Shown: one piece after another, positions 25,557-33,779 of the stretch | How the letters are laid out: each line of letters starts with the position of its first letter | How positions within the stretch are numbered: the first letter of the stretch is position 1 | NCBI GenBank assembly: GCA_964406605.1 | Contig: CAYOSF010000003.1 | Location: 1 to 64,000 of the forward strand | Length of the DNA: 64,000 nucleotides | Source: CAYOSF01 sp964406605 | GTDB lineage: Bacteria; Chloroflexota; Dehalococcoidia; DSTF01; RBG-16-68-14 | Direction: 5' to 3' | The notes under the pieces: generated by a model | Database searches by the model: none | Told to the model about the DNA's origin: nothing | What the model saw: the letters and a program-made list of their open reading frames with translations, nothing else | Program-made: the position numbers and the translations under genes

Positions 25557-27302
25557 CTACTCTTTCTGTTTGTCCGCGTACCAATCGTCGAAGCCCGGCA
25601 CCCTGGTCGTAGGCAGCAGCGTGAACTCCAGGCTCACCGCGCTGCCTCCTTCCGAGTCGGCCACCCTGACCTCCGCAAAGACGTCCATGAACCCTGTTAG
25701 GTCGAGGTGCGCGGTTCTGAGACGAACGTCGTCTTCGCCGGTGTCCTCCAGCACGATCTCCCACGTCCCGTCGGCTAGCTCTCTCTCGTACATCCCGGCC
25801 ACTTCCGAGACCGGGGCCTCCGTCTGCCACTCCACGCGGTAGGGGAGGAGCGTGCCTGGGCCAGCGTCCTGGATGGTCGCCTCCGGCGGTACGGGGAAGT
25901 CGTCCGGGACCGCGCCGAGCACGGTCTGCCGTCCGAAGTTGCCCGGCTGGAAGGGGCCGTTCTGGCTGACGAAGGCCGAGACCACGTAGCCCGACGACAT
26001 GGCGACGACGGCGGCAACCGCCCACACCGCGAACTGGGGGACGCGCCGGGCGAACGGGCCCAACGGGATCGCGGGCAGCGCCCAGCGAATGCCCCCCGGC
26101 GCCGGTTCGGCTTCCTTAACGGGCTCCTCCGGCTGGACGCGCAGCTTGCGCGCACCCACGAATGCCAGGAGAAAGACCGTGCCCAGCGCAAAGGGCTGGA
26201 TCCAATATAGACCGTTCGTGCCTGCCTCGGTGAGCGGGTTCGGTACCGGATACGGCGTCGCCTTGAGCGTTGCGGCGGCCGCCACGCTGCCCGCCGCGAG
26301 CAGCGCCGGGATCATGAAGCGCGGTCGAATATCCACGCGCAAGAGCAAGGCGACCGCGACGACGATCAGGGCCCAGTCGTAGAAGGTCGAGTAGGGGGCA
26401 AGCAGCAGCATGCCCAACGCGGCCGCAACTTTCGCCGCGGACGGCGCGCGGGTGAACCAGACCAGGAGCACGGCGCCCAAGCTGAGCAGCAGGAGGTCGG
26501 CCGTCAGCAGGGGGTTCGGGTCGATGCCGGCGCTGATCAGGAACCCCGGCCAGGAGTACTCCCACGCCTGCTGGATTGGGATGTACAGGTCGGACTGGTC
26601 GAGCCCGGTGTGCACCAGCCTGTCGAGCTGGAGCCAGAAGCCGTGGGTGCCGATCATCGCCACCCCCGCGCCGGTTAGGACGACCAGCGTGCCGGCCGAG
26701 CCTAACAGCGCCCGCCAGTTGCGGCACCAGAGCAGGTACAGGATCGGGACCGCCATGTACTGCAGCTTCAGGGCGAGCAGTCCGAAGCAAACGCCCGCGA
26801 GCAGCGGACGGCGCTCCACCAGCAGGAAGCCGCCGAGCGCGAGCAGCGCCAGAACCGGGACGAAGTGACCGGCTCGCAGCGCCCAGTGGGCGTGCGGAAG
26901 CGCGACGATGCCGAGGAATACGGCCAGTTTCGCCTCCGGCGAGTGGACCGCCCGCTGCGCCAGGTAGGCCACGCCCAGCAGGGCGGCGACGTTGATCGCG
27001 AAGTACACTTGAAACGCCGTCAACACGTCCAGCCAGACCAGCGGCTTCAGCAGAAAGATCAGGCCGGGACTGTACTGGTTGACGCCCGTTGAGCTCTCGG
27101 CCTTGGTGTAGAAGATCTCGAAATCGCCCAGCTCTCCCACATGTGGCGACCACCAAACGCGAAGCGTGTCCGGCAACCAGGCGGCGAGGGCCATCAGCTC
27201 GATGCCGATGACAGCGAACAACAGAATCGGGGCGACGAGCGGCATCAGCGAGGCGAAGCGGTCCGTTCGCCACCGCGACAGCGAGCGCGTGGATAGGGTC
27301 AT
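25557..27302 (-). CDS. GT87-family membrane glycosyltransferase with C-terminal outer domain
   Basis: Starting at ATG 27302 (AGGAGG ten bases upstream) the protein has 581 residues. Residues 1-410 hold about ten membrane helices and the DUF2029/GT87 pattern with an early acidic loop (FEIFYTKAESSTGVNQYSPGLIFLLKPL), as in polyprenyl-phosphate-mannose-using mannosyltransferases. After a last helix (VPQFAVWAVAAVVAMSSGYV) about 150 residues form a soluble domain outside the membrane (VPPEATIQD, GTWEIVLEDTGEDD), which is not part of a standard GT87 enzyme. Target glycan unknown. Confidence 0.8.
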   Translation of the reverse strand: MTLSTRSLSRWRTDRFASLMPLVAPILLFAVIGIELMALAAWLPDTLRVWWSPHVGELGDFEIFYTKAESSTGVNQYSPGLIFLLKPLVWLDVLTAFQVYFAINVAALLGVAYLAQRAVHSPEAKLAVFLGIVALPHAHWALRAGHFVPVLALLALGGFLLVERRPLLAGVCFGLLALKLQYMAVPILYLLWCRNWRALLGSAGTLVVLTGAGVAMIGTHGFWLQLDRLVHTGLDQSDLYIPIQQAWEYSWPGFLISAGIDPNPLLTADLLLLSLGAVLLVWFTRAPSAAKVAAALGMLLLAPYSTFYDWALIVVAVALLLRVDIRPRFMIPALLAAGSVAAAATLKATPYPVPNPLTEAGTNGLYWIQPFALGTVFLLAFVGARKLRVQPEEPVKEAEPAPGGIRWALPAIPLGPFARRVPQFAVWAVAAVVAMSSGYVVSAFVSQNGPFQPGNFGRQTVLGAVPDDFPVPPEATIQDAGPGTLLPYRVEWQTEAPVSEVAGMYERELADGTWEIVLEDTGEDDVRLRTAHLDLTGFMDVFAEVRVADSEGGSAVSLEFTLLPTTRVPGFDDWYADKQKE

Positions 27303-27897
27303 CTGCGGTTTGCCTCCTGCTACATCCGCCGGCACGAAGCCGACCCTAGGATTCTCCCGCCGGTCGCCGCCGGGCCGCTACTGGGGAACCCCGTAGGACC
27401 GCGTGCGCCTTTCCCCTATCTCCTCGGGCGGATGTGGCCCGCGGGCCCCGCCGCTCTTCAGGGCTTCCGGCCCGGCTAGGTAGGGAAACTCCGATACCAC
27501 GGTGCGGCCTCCGGCCCAAGAATGAACTTGAGGCATAGGAGGCAGCACGGATGTCGGAGCGGAGCAGGGATAGCTCCGGCCTCGTGGTGTGCGCACAGGT
27601 TGCGGAGCGATACCAGTGATCGCGCAGCCTGGAGGAGCGTCGTGACGGGGCCGCCGCTGGTCGAAGACGCGCGCGTGAGCCGGCGAGGCTTGGGCGGGCA
27701 AGCAGCCGTCCATTCCCAGACCCAACCATCGGCGCCGGCCGTCCGCGCGGGGCTGCGACAGCGTCCTCTCGCGAGCTTCCACGGTCGATACGGCAAGCGT
27801 GCGCTGGACATCCAGTCGCTGGGTTCGGGCGACTCAGCGGCGGGCGATATCCGGAAGGGACGGGAAGTCCGAAGGCCGCACGACAAGGAGGTTGTCT
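27303..27897. other. Intergenic region with a short SD-led frame
   Basis: Mostly non-coding. One 22-codon frame, 27551-27619 (+), has a perfect AGGAGG eight bases before its ATG; it could be a leader peptide or a decayed gene start. AGTCGC/GCGACT near 27822-27842 could form a hairpin. I see no other feature. Confidence 0.35.
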
Positions 27898-28056
27898 ATG
27901 CCGATCGCGGTACTTGGGGGTGACGGCCGCCGCGGCTCGCTGCCGGCGACGCGCGCGGCGGAGCCGGGTGGGTGCCCCGTCTTGGGCCGGTTAGCGGAGT
28001 GCGATGGCCAGGGACGGACAGGAAGGAGGCAGGAGCGCCTTGCTGCACAACACTAG
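27898..28056 (+). CDS. Small open frame (52 aa) with strong SD, possibly decayed
   Basis: ATG 27898 lies six bases after AAGGAGG and begins MPIAVLGGDG, then continues with an Arg/Gly-rich sequence that does not look like a folded domain and overlaps the epimerase start in another frame. The SD sits in the loop of GACAA-ggagg-TTGTC, a small hairpin. It may be the start of a gene destroyed by deletion. No family is recognised. Confidence 0.3.
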   Translation: MPIAVLGGDGRRGSLPATRAAEPGGCPVLGRLAECDGQGRTGRRQERLAAQH

Positions 28057-28990
28057 CTCAGTCTTGGTCACCGGCGGCTGCGGTTTCATCGGCGCCAACT
28101 TGGTCGCGATGCTGGTTGGGGCCGGGGCGCGCGTCCGGGTGCTCGACAATCTGAGCGTCTGCGCACCGGATGCGCTGGCAGACGTGGCGGGAGACGTGGA
28201 GCTGATCGAGGGCGACGTTCGTGACCCCGGCGCGATGGATGAGGCGTGCCGGGGCGTGGATGTCGTGTTTCACCTGGCGGCCCGGCCGGGAGTGATCCGG
28301 TCGGTCATGGATCCGCAAACGGACTTGGAGGTCAACGCGACGGGTACGTTCAGCGCCCTGCTGGCCGCCCATCGCCAGGGAGTGTCCTCGTTCGTATACG
28401 CTTCGTCCAACGCGGCTGTGGGCGAGTTCGCGGAGGGAACGGAGGAGGCGACGGCGCCCAGGCCGCTCTCGCCGTACGGCGCCAGCAAGCTGGCGGGAGA
28501 GGCGTACTGCTCGTCCTTCGCCGCGGCGTACGGCATGCATACCGTCAGCCTTCGCTTCGGGAATGTGTACGGACCGCGGTCTCATCACAAGCAGAGCGTG
28601 ATCGCTCGCTTCATCCGGGCGGCGCTGGGCGGCGAGCAACTCGTCATCTACGGCGACGGCAGGCAGGTGCGCGATTTCATACACGTGGAGGACGTGTGTT
28701 GGGCGATGCAGCTCGCGGCGCAGCGCGCTGTCGCCGGCGAGATCCTGCACGTCGCCAGCGGGCGCGAGCGCTCGGTAATCGAGCTGGTTGGGCTGCTGGG
28801 TATCGTGCTGGGGCGGAAGTTGCCGGTGGCGAGGGAGCCGAAGCGTGACGGAGAGGCGCTGCGCATCGCTCCGTCTGTGGAGAAGGCGAGGCGGCTGCTC
28901 GGGTTCGAGGCCCGTATTTCCCTTCCGGAGGGCCTGGCCTCGACCTGCGACTGGTTCCAGCGCTCCTCCCCTCTGAGGCTGGCGGCGTAA
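28040..28990 (+). CDS. NAD-dependent epimerase/dehydratase (GalE-like)
   Basis: The 316-residue extended short-chain dehydrogenase has VLVTGGCGFIGANLVAML (NAD binding), VFHLAARPGV, SSNAAVGE and the catalytic SPYGASKLAGE (Y-x3-K), then LRFGNVYGPRS and FIHVEDVC. These are typical of UDP-sugar 4-epimerases and 4,6-dehydratases. TTG 28040 after GGAGGCAGGAG is the most likely start; an ATG at 28004 would add 12 residues. With the next gene it probably makes an activated sugar for surface glycans. Confidence 0.88.
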   Translation: MLHNTSSVLVTGGCGFIGANLVAMLVGAGARVRVLDNLSVCAPDALADVAGDVELIEGDVRDPGAMDEACRGVDVVFHLAARPGVIRSVMDPQTDLEVNATGTFSALLAAHRQGVSSFVYASSNAAVGEFAEGTEEATAPRPLSPYGASKLAGEAYCSSFAAAYGMHTVSLRFGNVYGPRSHHKQSVIARFIRAALGGEQLVIYGDGRQVRDFIHVEDVCWAMQLAAQRAVAGEILHVASGRERSVIELVGLLGIVLGRKLPVAREPKRDGEALRIAPSVEKARRLLGFEARISLPEGLASTCDWFQRSSPLRLAA

Positions 28991-29087
28991 TGGCCTCCTG
29001 CGTGCGCTCGGTCACTTGCGGACGTCGGCAGCCCACCGTTGTTCGGGAGTTCAGAGCCGTTAGGCGGTTCCTCTGGGAGGTGCGGTC

Positions 29088-30128
29088 GTGAAGCGGACGA
29101 ACGAGCGGACAGACTCTCTTGCTGGGAAGACCGTTCTGGTCACCGGGGGCGAGGGCTTTCTCGGCCGGCGCGTCGTCCGGAGACTCCTGGACGGCGGCAC
29201 GACACGCGTCTTTGTGCCCCGGCGGGTTGACTTCGACTTGCGGGAGAAGGACGCGATCATCCGCGCCCTGGACCGGGCGAGGCCTGACGTCATCATCCAC
29301 CTTGCCGCGGTGGTCGGAGGGACAGGAGCCAACCGGGCACGTCCGGGCACGTTCTTCTACGACAACGCCATCATGGGGATTCAGCTCATGGAGCTGGCGC
29401 GCCGGGCGGGCGCCCAGAAATTCGTCTCCGTCGGCACGGTCTGCGCCTACCCGCGCCACACTCCCGTTCCCTTTCGCGAGGAGAGCTTGTGGGATGGCTA
29501 CCCGGAGGAGACGAACGCGGCCTGCGCGCTCGCCAAGAAGATGCTGCTCGCGCAGGGAGACGCCTACCGCAAGCAGTACGGCTTCAACGCCATCTACCTG
29601 TTCCCAGTCAGTCTCTACGGCCCGGGCGACAGCTTTGACCCGGAGCGAAGCCACGTCGTCCCGGCGCTGATCCGGAAGATGCTCCGAGCGAAAGAACGGG
29701 ACGACGACCACGTCGTCGCCTGGGGCACGGGCTCGGCTTTGCGGGAGTTCCTCTACGTGGACGACGCGGCCGAGGGCGTGGTTCTGGCCGCTGACCGCTA
29801 TGACGAACCGGCACCGGTCAACCTGGGGGCGGGCCGCGAGATCACGCTCCGGGAGCTCGCCAGGATCATCGCCCGCCTCTGCGGCTTCGCCGGCGAGATC
29901 CGCTGGGACACGTCCCGGCCGGACGGGCAGCCGCGGCGGATGCTCGATACCTCTCGGGCACGAGAGGCGTTCGGTTTCCAGGCCAAGACGAGCCTCGAGG
30001 TGGGGCTGCGCCGCACCATCGCTTGGTACCTGGAGGTCTCGAGGAAGCGCCCCGCCAGGCCGCGTAGAGTATGGGACCTGGACGAGGCGGCAACCCCGGA
30101 TCAGTACGAAGAGCGACTGGCCGCCTGA
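29088..30128 (+). CDS. GDP-fucose-synthase-like epimerase with altered Tyr
   Basis: The 346-residue protein follows the GDP-L-fucose synthase pattern: VLVTGGEGFLGRRVVRRLL, IIHLAAVVGGTGANRA, FVSVGTVCAYPRHTPVPF, NLGAGREITLRELARIIARL and RPDGQPRRMLDTSRA. At the catalytic Tyr-x3-Lys site it reads CALAK, so the Tyr is Cys (TGC, one base from TAC). This would strongly lower normal epimerase/reductase chemistry. GTG 29088 has GGAGGT six bases before it. A trailing 25 residues (VWDLDEAATPDQYEERL) extend past the family end. Confidence 0.85.
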   Translation: MKRTNERTDSLAGKTVLVTGGEGFLGRRVVRRLLDGGTTRVFVPRRVDFDLREKDAIIRALDRARPDVIIHLAAVVGGTGANRARPGTFFYDNAIMGIQLMELARRAGAQKFVSVGTVCAYPRHTPVPFREESLWDGYPEETNAACALAKKMLLAQGDAYRKQYGFNAIYLFPVSLYGPGDSFDPERSHVVPALIRKMLRAKERDDDHVVAWGTGSALREFLYVDDAAEGVVLAADRYDEPAPVNLGAGREITLRELARIIARLCGFAGEIRWDTSRPDGQPRRMLDTSRAREAFGFQAKTSLEVGLRRTIAWYLEVSRKRPARPRRVWDLDEAATPDQYEERLAA

Positions 30129-30295
30129 TGGCCGGGCTCGTCCGTCCTAGCCGACGGTTGGATCGGGTCTGACCGCCGTCACGTGGAGTTTGCTCCCCCA
30201 GCGGCCGCCGCGCGGCTGATTCGTTCGGTGAAGCGCGCCCAGATCTATCGAGGAACCTGATGTACTCCGGCAGTTCCACGCCCGCCAGCGGGGCT
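30129..30295. other. Short intergenic stretch, nothing seen
   Basis: Between the epimerase gene and the remnant on the other strand; no sites identified. Confidence 0.4.
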
Positions 30296-30532
30296 CTAGC
30301 CCGCCCTGCGCTCCATCGGGCGGAGTTCGGCCTCACCGCGTGCACTAGGATCGGCGCCGGCTGCCCTGCCGCCGGGCTTGACCAGGCCGATACGAGGTCC
30401 TGACTCCTTACTGTTGGGCGCCGCGCCAGGCAGGCCGTATGTCGGTGCGTAGGTACCGGCGGCGATCACCATCCTGTGGAGGAGGAGCCACCACCGGCTC
30501 TTCAGGAGAGCCAGATACCGAGCTGCGTCCAT
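30296..30532 (-). pseudogene. Remnant resembling the N-terminus of a Wzz chain-length protein
   Basis: ATG 30532 sits seven bases after AAGGAGG and begins MDAARYLALLKSRWWLLLHR, like the cytoplasmic and first membrane segment start of Wzz/chain-length-determinant proteins (family members usually begin with a Y-L-x-L-L-x-R-x-W-W stretch). After about 35 residues the frame loses membrane character and runs to a stop at residue 79, far short of the family length. A polysaccharide gene remnant would fit the epimerases next door. Evidence rests on a short motif. Confidence 0.4.
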
Positions 30533-30759
30533 GCATTCGCCTCCTTCTGTCGCGGCCGGAGAGCATCCTGCCCGCCAGCCGTCATGGCTCAAGGCGCCTG
30601 CCGCGCTGGCGATCACCTACGTGCAACCGCTTGCGTGTATTCTCCGTCGGCGGGCTATACCCGAACCATCGGGGCTTGCCCTGATATCGGGCCAGCGTCG
30701 CGCTGTCCGTTTCGCAGGAAAAAGTGCCGAGAATGTGGCGCCACTCGGCGATGCGCGGT
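30533..30759. other. Intergenic region before ribosomal protein genes
   Basis: Contains GCCGAG/CTCGGC arms around TGGCGCCA (about 30727-30750), which could form a small hairpin in front of the L21 promoter. No gene seen. Confidence 0.35.
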
Positions 30760-30789
30760 TTGACCGAGTCGGCCGGCGGCCGATAAGAT
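30760..30789 (+). promoter_or_regulatory. Promoter of the L21-L27 operon
   Basis: TTGACC (30760-30765), 18-nt spacer, TAAGAT (30784-30789). Transcription would start near 30796, only about ten bases before the rplU ATG, with no clear Shine-Dalgarno between. Confidence 0.55.
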
Positions 30790-30804
30790 GAATGAGCCTT
30801 TGTC

Positions 30805-31470
30805 ATGTACGCTATCGTTCGCAGCGGGGGCAAGCAGCACCGCGTCGAGGAGGGACGCGCCGTCAACGTCGAACGCCTTCCCGTTGAGGAGGGCGAGACG
30901 GTTGAGTTGGCCGAGGTCCTCCTTATCGCCGATGACGGCGACGTAACCGTCGGCACGCCGCTCATTGAGGGCGCCCGCGTTCTGGCTCAGGTAGAGGGGC
31001 ACGGCCGCGACAAGAAGATCATCGTCTTCAAGTACAAGGCCAAGGTTCGCACCCGGAAGAAGACGGGCCACCGCCAGCACTTCACCCGGCTAGCAGTGAC
31101 CGAGATCCTGCGCCCGGGGCAGAAGTCCAAGGCTGCGGCCAAGCCCAAGCGCAGGCGCCGGACCAAGGCCGCGGAGGCGGCCGAGGAAGCGCCGGTCGCC
31201 GAGGCCACGGAGGAGACGCCGGCCGCCGAGGCGGAGCCCGCGGGCGTGGCCGCTGAAGGACCGGTCGCGGAAGCGCCCGCCGCTGAGACGCCCGCTCCGA
31301 AGAGGCGCACCCGCCGCAAGGCGGAGGCCGGGGCGGGCAAGGCCGAAGCTGCGGAAGAGACGCCGGCCGCCAAGGCCTCGGTGGAAGACGAGGGCGAGGA
31401 GAAGCCCAAGGCGACGCGCCGGCGCTCGACGCGACGCAAGAGCGAAGAGAAGAAAGAGGCAACGGAGTAA
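30805..31470 (+). CDS. rplU: Ribosomal protein L21 with long charged C-terminal tail
   Basis: Residues 1-103 are a complete L21 (YAIVRSGGKQHRVEEG, IIVFKYKAKVRTRKKTGHRQ), a 50S subunit protein that binds 23S rRNA. Residues 104-221 form a low-complexity tail of K/R blocks alternating with A/E/P segments (PKRRRRTKAAEAAEEAP, ETPAPKRRTRRKAEAGAG, TRRRSTRRKSEEKKE), about doubling the usual length. The tail reads like histone-H1-type disorder and may add rRNA or DNA contacts. The L27 gene begins 6 bp downstream. Confidence 0.95.
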   Translation: MYAIVRSGGKQHRVEEGRAVNVERLPVEEGETVELAEVLLIADDGDVTVGTPLIEGARVLAQVEGHGRDKKIIVFKYKAKVRTRKKTGHRQHFTRLAVTEILRPGQKSKAAAKPKRRRRTKAAEAAEEAPVAEATEETPAAEAEPAGVAAEGPVAEAPAAETPAPKRRTRRKAEAGAGKAEAAEETPAAKASVEDEGEEKPKATRRRSTRRKSEEKKEATE

Positions 31471-31476
31471 GCGACG

Positions 31477-31734
31477 ATGGCTCACAAGAAGGGCGGCGGA
31501 AGTACCCGCAACGGCCGCGATAGCCAGTCGAAACGGCTGGGCGTCAAGCGCTACGACGGCGAGCTGGTGCGTCCCGGCACGATTATCCTGCGGCAGCGAG
31601 GCACGCGCTTCCACCCCGGCAAGAACGTCGGGCTGGGGCGCGACTATACGATCTTCTCCTTGATCGAAGGGAGGGTGAAGTTCTCGCCGTACGCAAAGGG
31701 ACGGCGCAAGCAGGTGAGCGTGCTTGCCGGCTAG
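31477..31734 (+). CDS. rpmA: Ribosomal protein L27
   Basis: The 85-residue protein starts MAHKKGGGSTRNGRDSQSKRLGVKRYDGE, the standard L27 N-terminus that reaches the peptidyl-transferase centre, and lacks the N-terminal extension cleaved in Firmicutes. Gene order L21-L27 is the usual one. Confidence 0.97.
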   Translation: MAHKKGGGSTRNGRDSQSKRLGVKRYDGELVRPGTIILRQRGTRFHPGKNVGLGRDYTIFSLIEGRVKFSPYAKGRRKQVSVLAG

Positions 31735-31801
31735 TCCGCCGTCGCCCGTGGGGCGACAGGCGGTGCCGTGCGCCGCGGCCAAGAGAGAACGAGAAGCACC
31801 C

Positions 31802-32005
31802 ATGAAGCCAAACATCCATCCTGACTACGTTGACGCGACTGTCCGCTGCGCCTGCGGCAATACGTTCCAGACACGCGCTACCAAGGCTGATCTGCACGTC
31901 GAGGTGTGCAGCGCCTGCCACCCGTACTTCACGGGTGAGCAGCGCATCGTCGATACCGCCGGTCGCGTTGAGCGGTTCAAGCGGCGCTACGGCATTAAGG
32001 ACTAG
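31802..32005 (+). CDS. rpmE: Ribosomal protein L31, zinc-binding form
   Basis: A 67-residue L31 (MKPNIHPDYVDATVRCACGN, EVCSACHPYFTGEQRIVDTAGRVERF). Cys pairs C-x-C and C-x2-C mark the zinc-containing (C+) type rather than the zinc-free form used in zinc shortage. ATG 31802 fits the family start; an upstream frame from 31724 is not conserved. Confidence 0.95.
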   Translation: MKPNIHPDYVDATVRCACGNTFQTRATKADLHVEVCSACHPYFTGEQRIVDTAGRVERFKRRYGIKD

Positions 32006-32097
32006 CGCCTGAGGCGGCGGCCTGCGGCAGCGCGGTCCGCACCAGCAGCAAGCACCCGTTGACGCCCATTCCTCGTCCCGCTATCGTACCGCCTAGC

Positions 32098-32985
32098 ATG
32101 TTCGCATCGAATGAGGCTCCCGTGCTGCCCGCGACCCTCGGCGGTCAGGCCGTCATCGAAGGCGTGATGATCCGGGGGCCGCGCGGAGTGGCCGTGTGCG
32201 TCCGGAGGCCGGACGGCGATATCGCCCGCCGCACGGAGCGCGTCAGCGGGCCGTCCCTTCTGCGCGGCGTGCCCATACTGCGGGGCGTCGTCGCGCTGGC
32301 CGAGACGCTGACCCAGGGGATTCGGGCTCTCATTTGGTCGGCGCAGATCGCGGCGGGCAAGGAGCCCGAGGAGCCGGACGAAGGTCAGGTGCGTGCCACC
32401 TCGGTGACTTCGCTGGCTGTGATCTCGGTGCTGTTTATGCTCGCGCCGGCCCTGGTGGCCCGAAGGCTGGAGCGCAGCACCAAGCGTCCCCGGCTGAGCG
32501 GCGCTATCGAGGGACTCGTGCGCGTGGGTACGCTCCTAGGCTATCTGCGGTCCATGGGGCGCGTACGGGAAGCCCAGCGACTCTTTGCCTACCACGCTGC
32601 CGAACACCGGGCGATACAGGCCTATGAAGCCGGCGAGCCGCTTGACGTGGCCTCGCTCCAACGGTTCCCCAACACGCACGTCCGCTGCGGCACGAGCTTC
32701 CTGCTGACGACAACGCTGGTCTCATCGGCGGTCTACGCCGCGATCGGGCCGCAACCGACCATATGGCGCAGGCTCCTCTCGCGACTGGCGTTGACGCCCC
32801 TGATCGCGGGGCTCAGCTACGAGGCGATCCGCATGGCCGGGACCTCGACCGGTGGCTTTTGGCGCGTGCTCTTCCGCCCCAACCTAGCGCTCCAGGCGCT
32901 CACCACCCGCGACCCGGACGAGCAGCAGATGGAGGTGGCGCTGGATGCCGTGCAGGCTGCGCTGGACCTCCACGCGAGCGGCTAA
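32098..32985 (+). CDS. DUF1385 (YqhQ-like) membrane protein
   Basis: The 295-residue protein begins LGGQAVIEGVMIRGPRGVAVCVRRPDG, the DUF1385 signature, followed by several membrane helices (TSVTSLAVISVLFMLAPALV) and YHAAEHRAIQAYEAGEPLDV with NTHVRCGTSFLL. Often annotated as a metal-dependent enzyme, its function is not known. In many bacteria the gene sits near rpmE and prfA, as here. ATG 32098 is preferred over a TTG at 32059. Confidence 0.9.
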   Translation: MFASNEAPVLPATLGGQAVIEGVMIRGPRGVAVCVRRPDGDIARRTERVSGPSLLRGVPILRGVVALAETLTQGIRALIWSAQIAAGKEPEEPDEGQVRATSVTSLAVISVLFMLAPALVARRLERSTKRPRLSGAIEGLVRVGTLLGYLRSMGRVREAQRLFAYHAAEHRAIQAYEAGEPLDVASLQRFPNTHVRCGTSFLLTTTLVSSAVYAAIGPQPTIWRRLLSRLALTPLIAGLSYEAIRMAGTSTGGFWRVLFRPNLALQALTTRDPDEQQMEVALDAVQAALDLHASG

Positions 32986-33026
32986 CCTCCCGGCGAAGTC
33001 TCTCGACAACTAGCCGCGAAAAGGGC

Positions 33027-33055
33027 TTGACGTGGCTCCTCGCCAATGGTAGGGT
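33027..33055 (+). promoter_or_regulatory. Promoter of the TetR gene
   Basis: TTGACG (33027-33032), 17-nt spacer, TAGGGT (33050-33055). Transcription would start near 33062, just before the palindrome at 33073. Confidence 0.6.
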
Positions 33056-33072
33056 AGTGCTGCTGAAAGAGA

Positions 33073-33088
33073 TAGTGAGTCATCACTA
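33073..33088. promoter_or_regulatory. TetR-type operator
   Basis: TAGTGA-gtca-TCACTA, a perfect 6+6 inverted repeat between the predicted transcription start and the ATG at 33096. Position suggests autoregulation. Confidence 0.6.
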
Positions 33089-33095
33089 ACTTATC

Positions 33096-33776
33096 ATGGT
33101 TCGAGCGCGCAGACTGCCCGCGGATCGCCGCCGACGCCAGATCATTGAATCGGCGCGCGAGGTGTTCGCCAGCCAGAGCTACGCCAAGGTAGGAACGGCG
33201 GACCTGGCGAAAGCCGCCGGAGTATCGGAACCGGCCCTCTATCGCTACTTCTCAGGCAAGAAGGAGCTCTTCCTTGCGACCCTGCGCTCGACGGCGCCGA
33301 AGCTCCTGGAGCTTTGGCAGAGCATTGCGTACGACGTTGACGATCCGCTGGAGACGCTGTGGTCGATCGGCGTGCACTACTACGACCATCTCCAGAGCCA
33401 CTCCGCCACCATGAAGCTCCAGTTCCAGGCGCTCTCCGAGGTGGACGACCCGGAGATCCGGGAGGCGCTGCGCGAGAATTTCGCGGGATTCGTGCAGTTC
33501 GTGACCGACACGCTGGAGGAAGGCAAACAGCGGGGCGTTGTTCGGCGGGACATTGACTGCCGTCTGGTGGCCTGGCAGTTCCTGGGCATCGGCTTGACGC
33601 TGGACCTGATCCGCCTGCTTGGCTTCAACTCGGAGCTCGAGCGGAGCCAGGTGGAGCAGTGGGGCCAGCTCTATCAGGAGATTCTGCGGGCACCGAAACG
33701 GATGGATAACGTGGGGCCCGGCGTGCGCGCAGTGTCCGAGCTGGTGGCACCTCAGGCGTGGCCGCTGGAGGTGTAG
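33096..33776 (+). CDS. TetR-family transcriptional regulator
   Basis: The 226-residue protein has an N-terminal helix-turn-helix (RRRQIIESAREVFASQSYAKVGTADLAKAAGVSEPALYRYFSGKKELF) and a C-terminal ligand-binding helical domain. It is followed within 4 bp by the next gene and then by four acyl-CoA dehydrogenases, so it probably senses an acyl-CoA or fatty acid and controls this block. A palindromic operator overlaps its own leader. Confidence 0.93.
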   Translation: MVRARRLPADRRRRQIIESAREVFASQSYAKVGTADLAKAAGVSEPALYRYFSGKKELFLATLRSTAPKLLELWQSIAYDVDDPLETLWSIGVHYYDHLQSHSATMKLQFQALSEVDDPEIREALRENFAGFVQFVTDTLEEGKQRGVVRRDIDCRLVAWQFLGIGLTLDLIRLLGFNSELERSQVEQWGQLYQEILRAPKRMDNVGPGVRAVSELVAPQAWPLEV

Positions 33777-33779
33777 CGC

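Noticed and set aside
27303..28039. Riboswitch in front of the epimerase genes
   Set aside because: Some stems are possible, but no block matches a riboswitch class I know.
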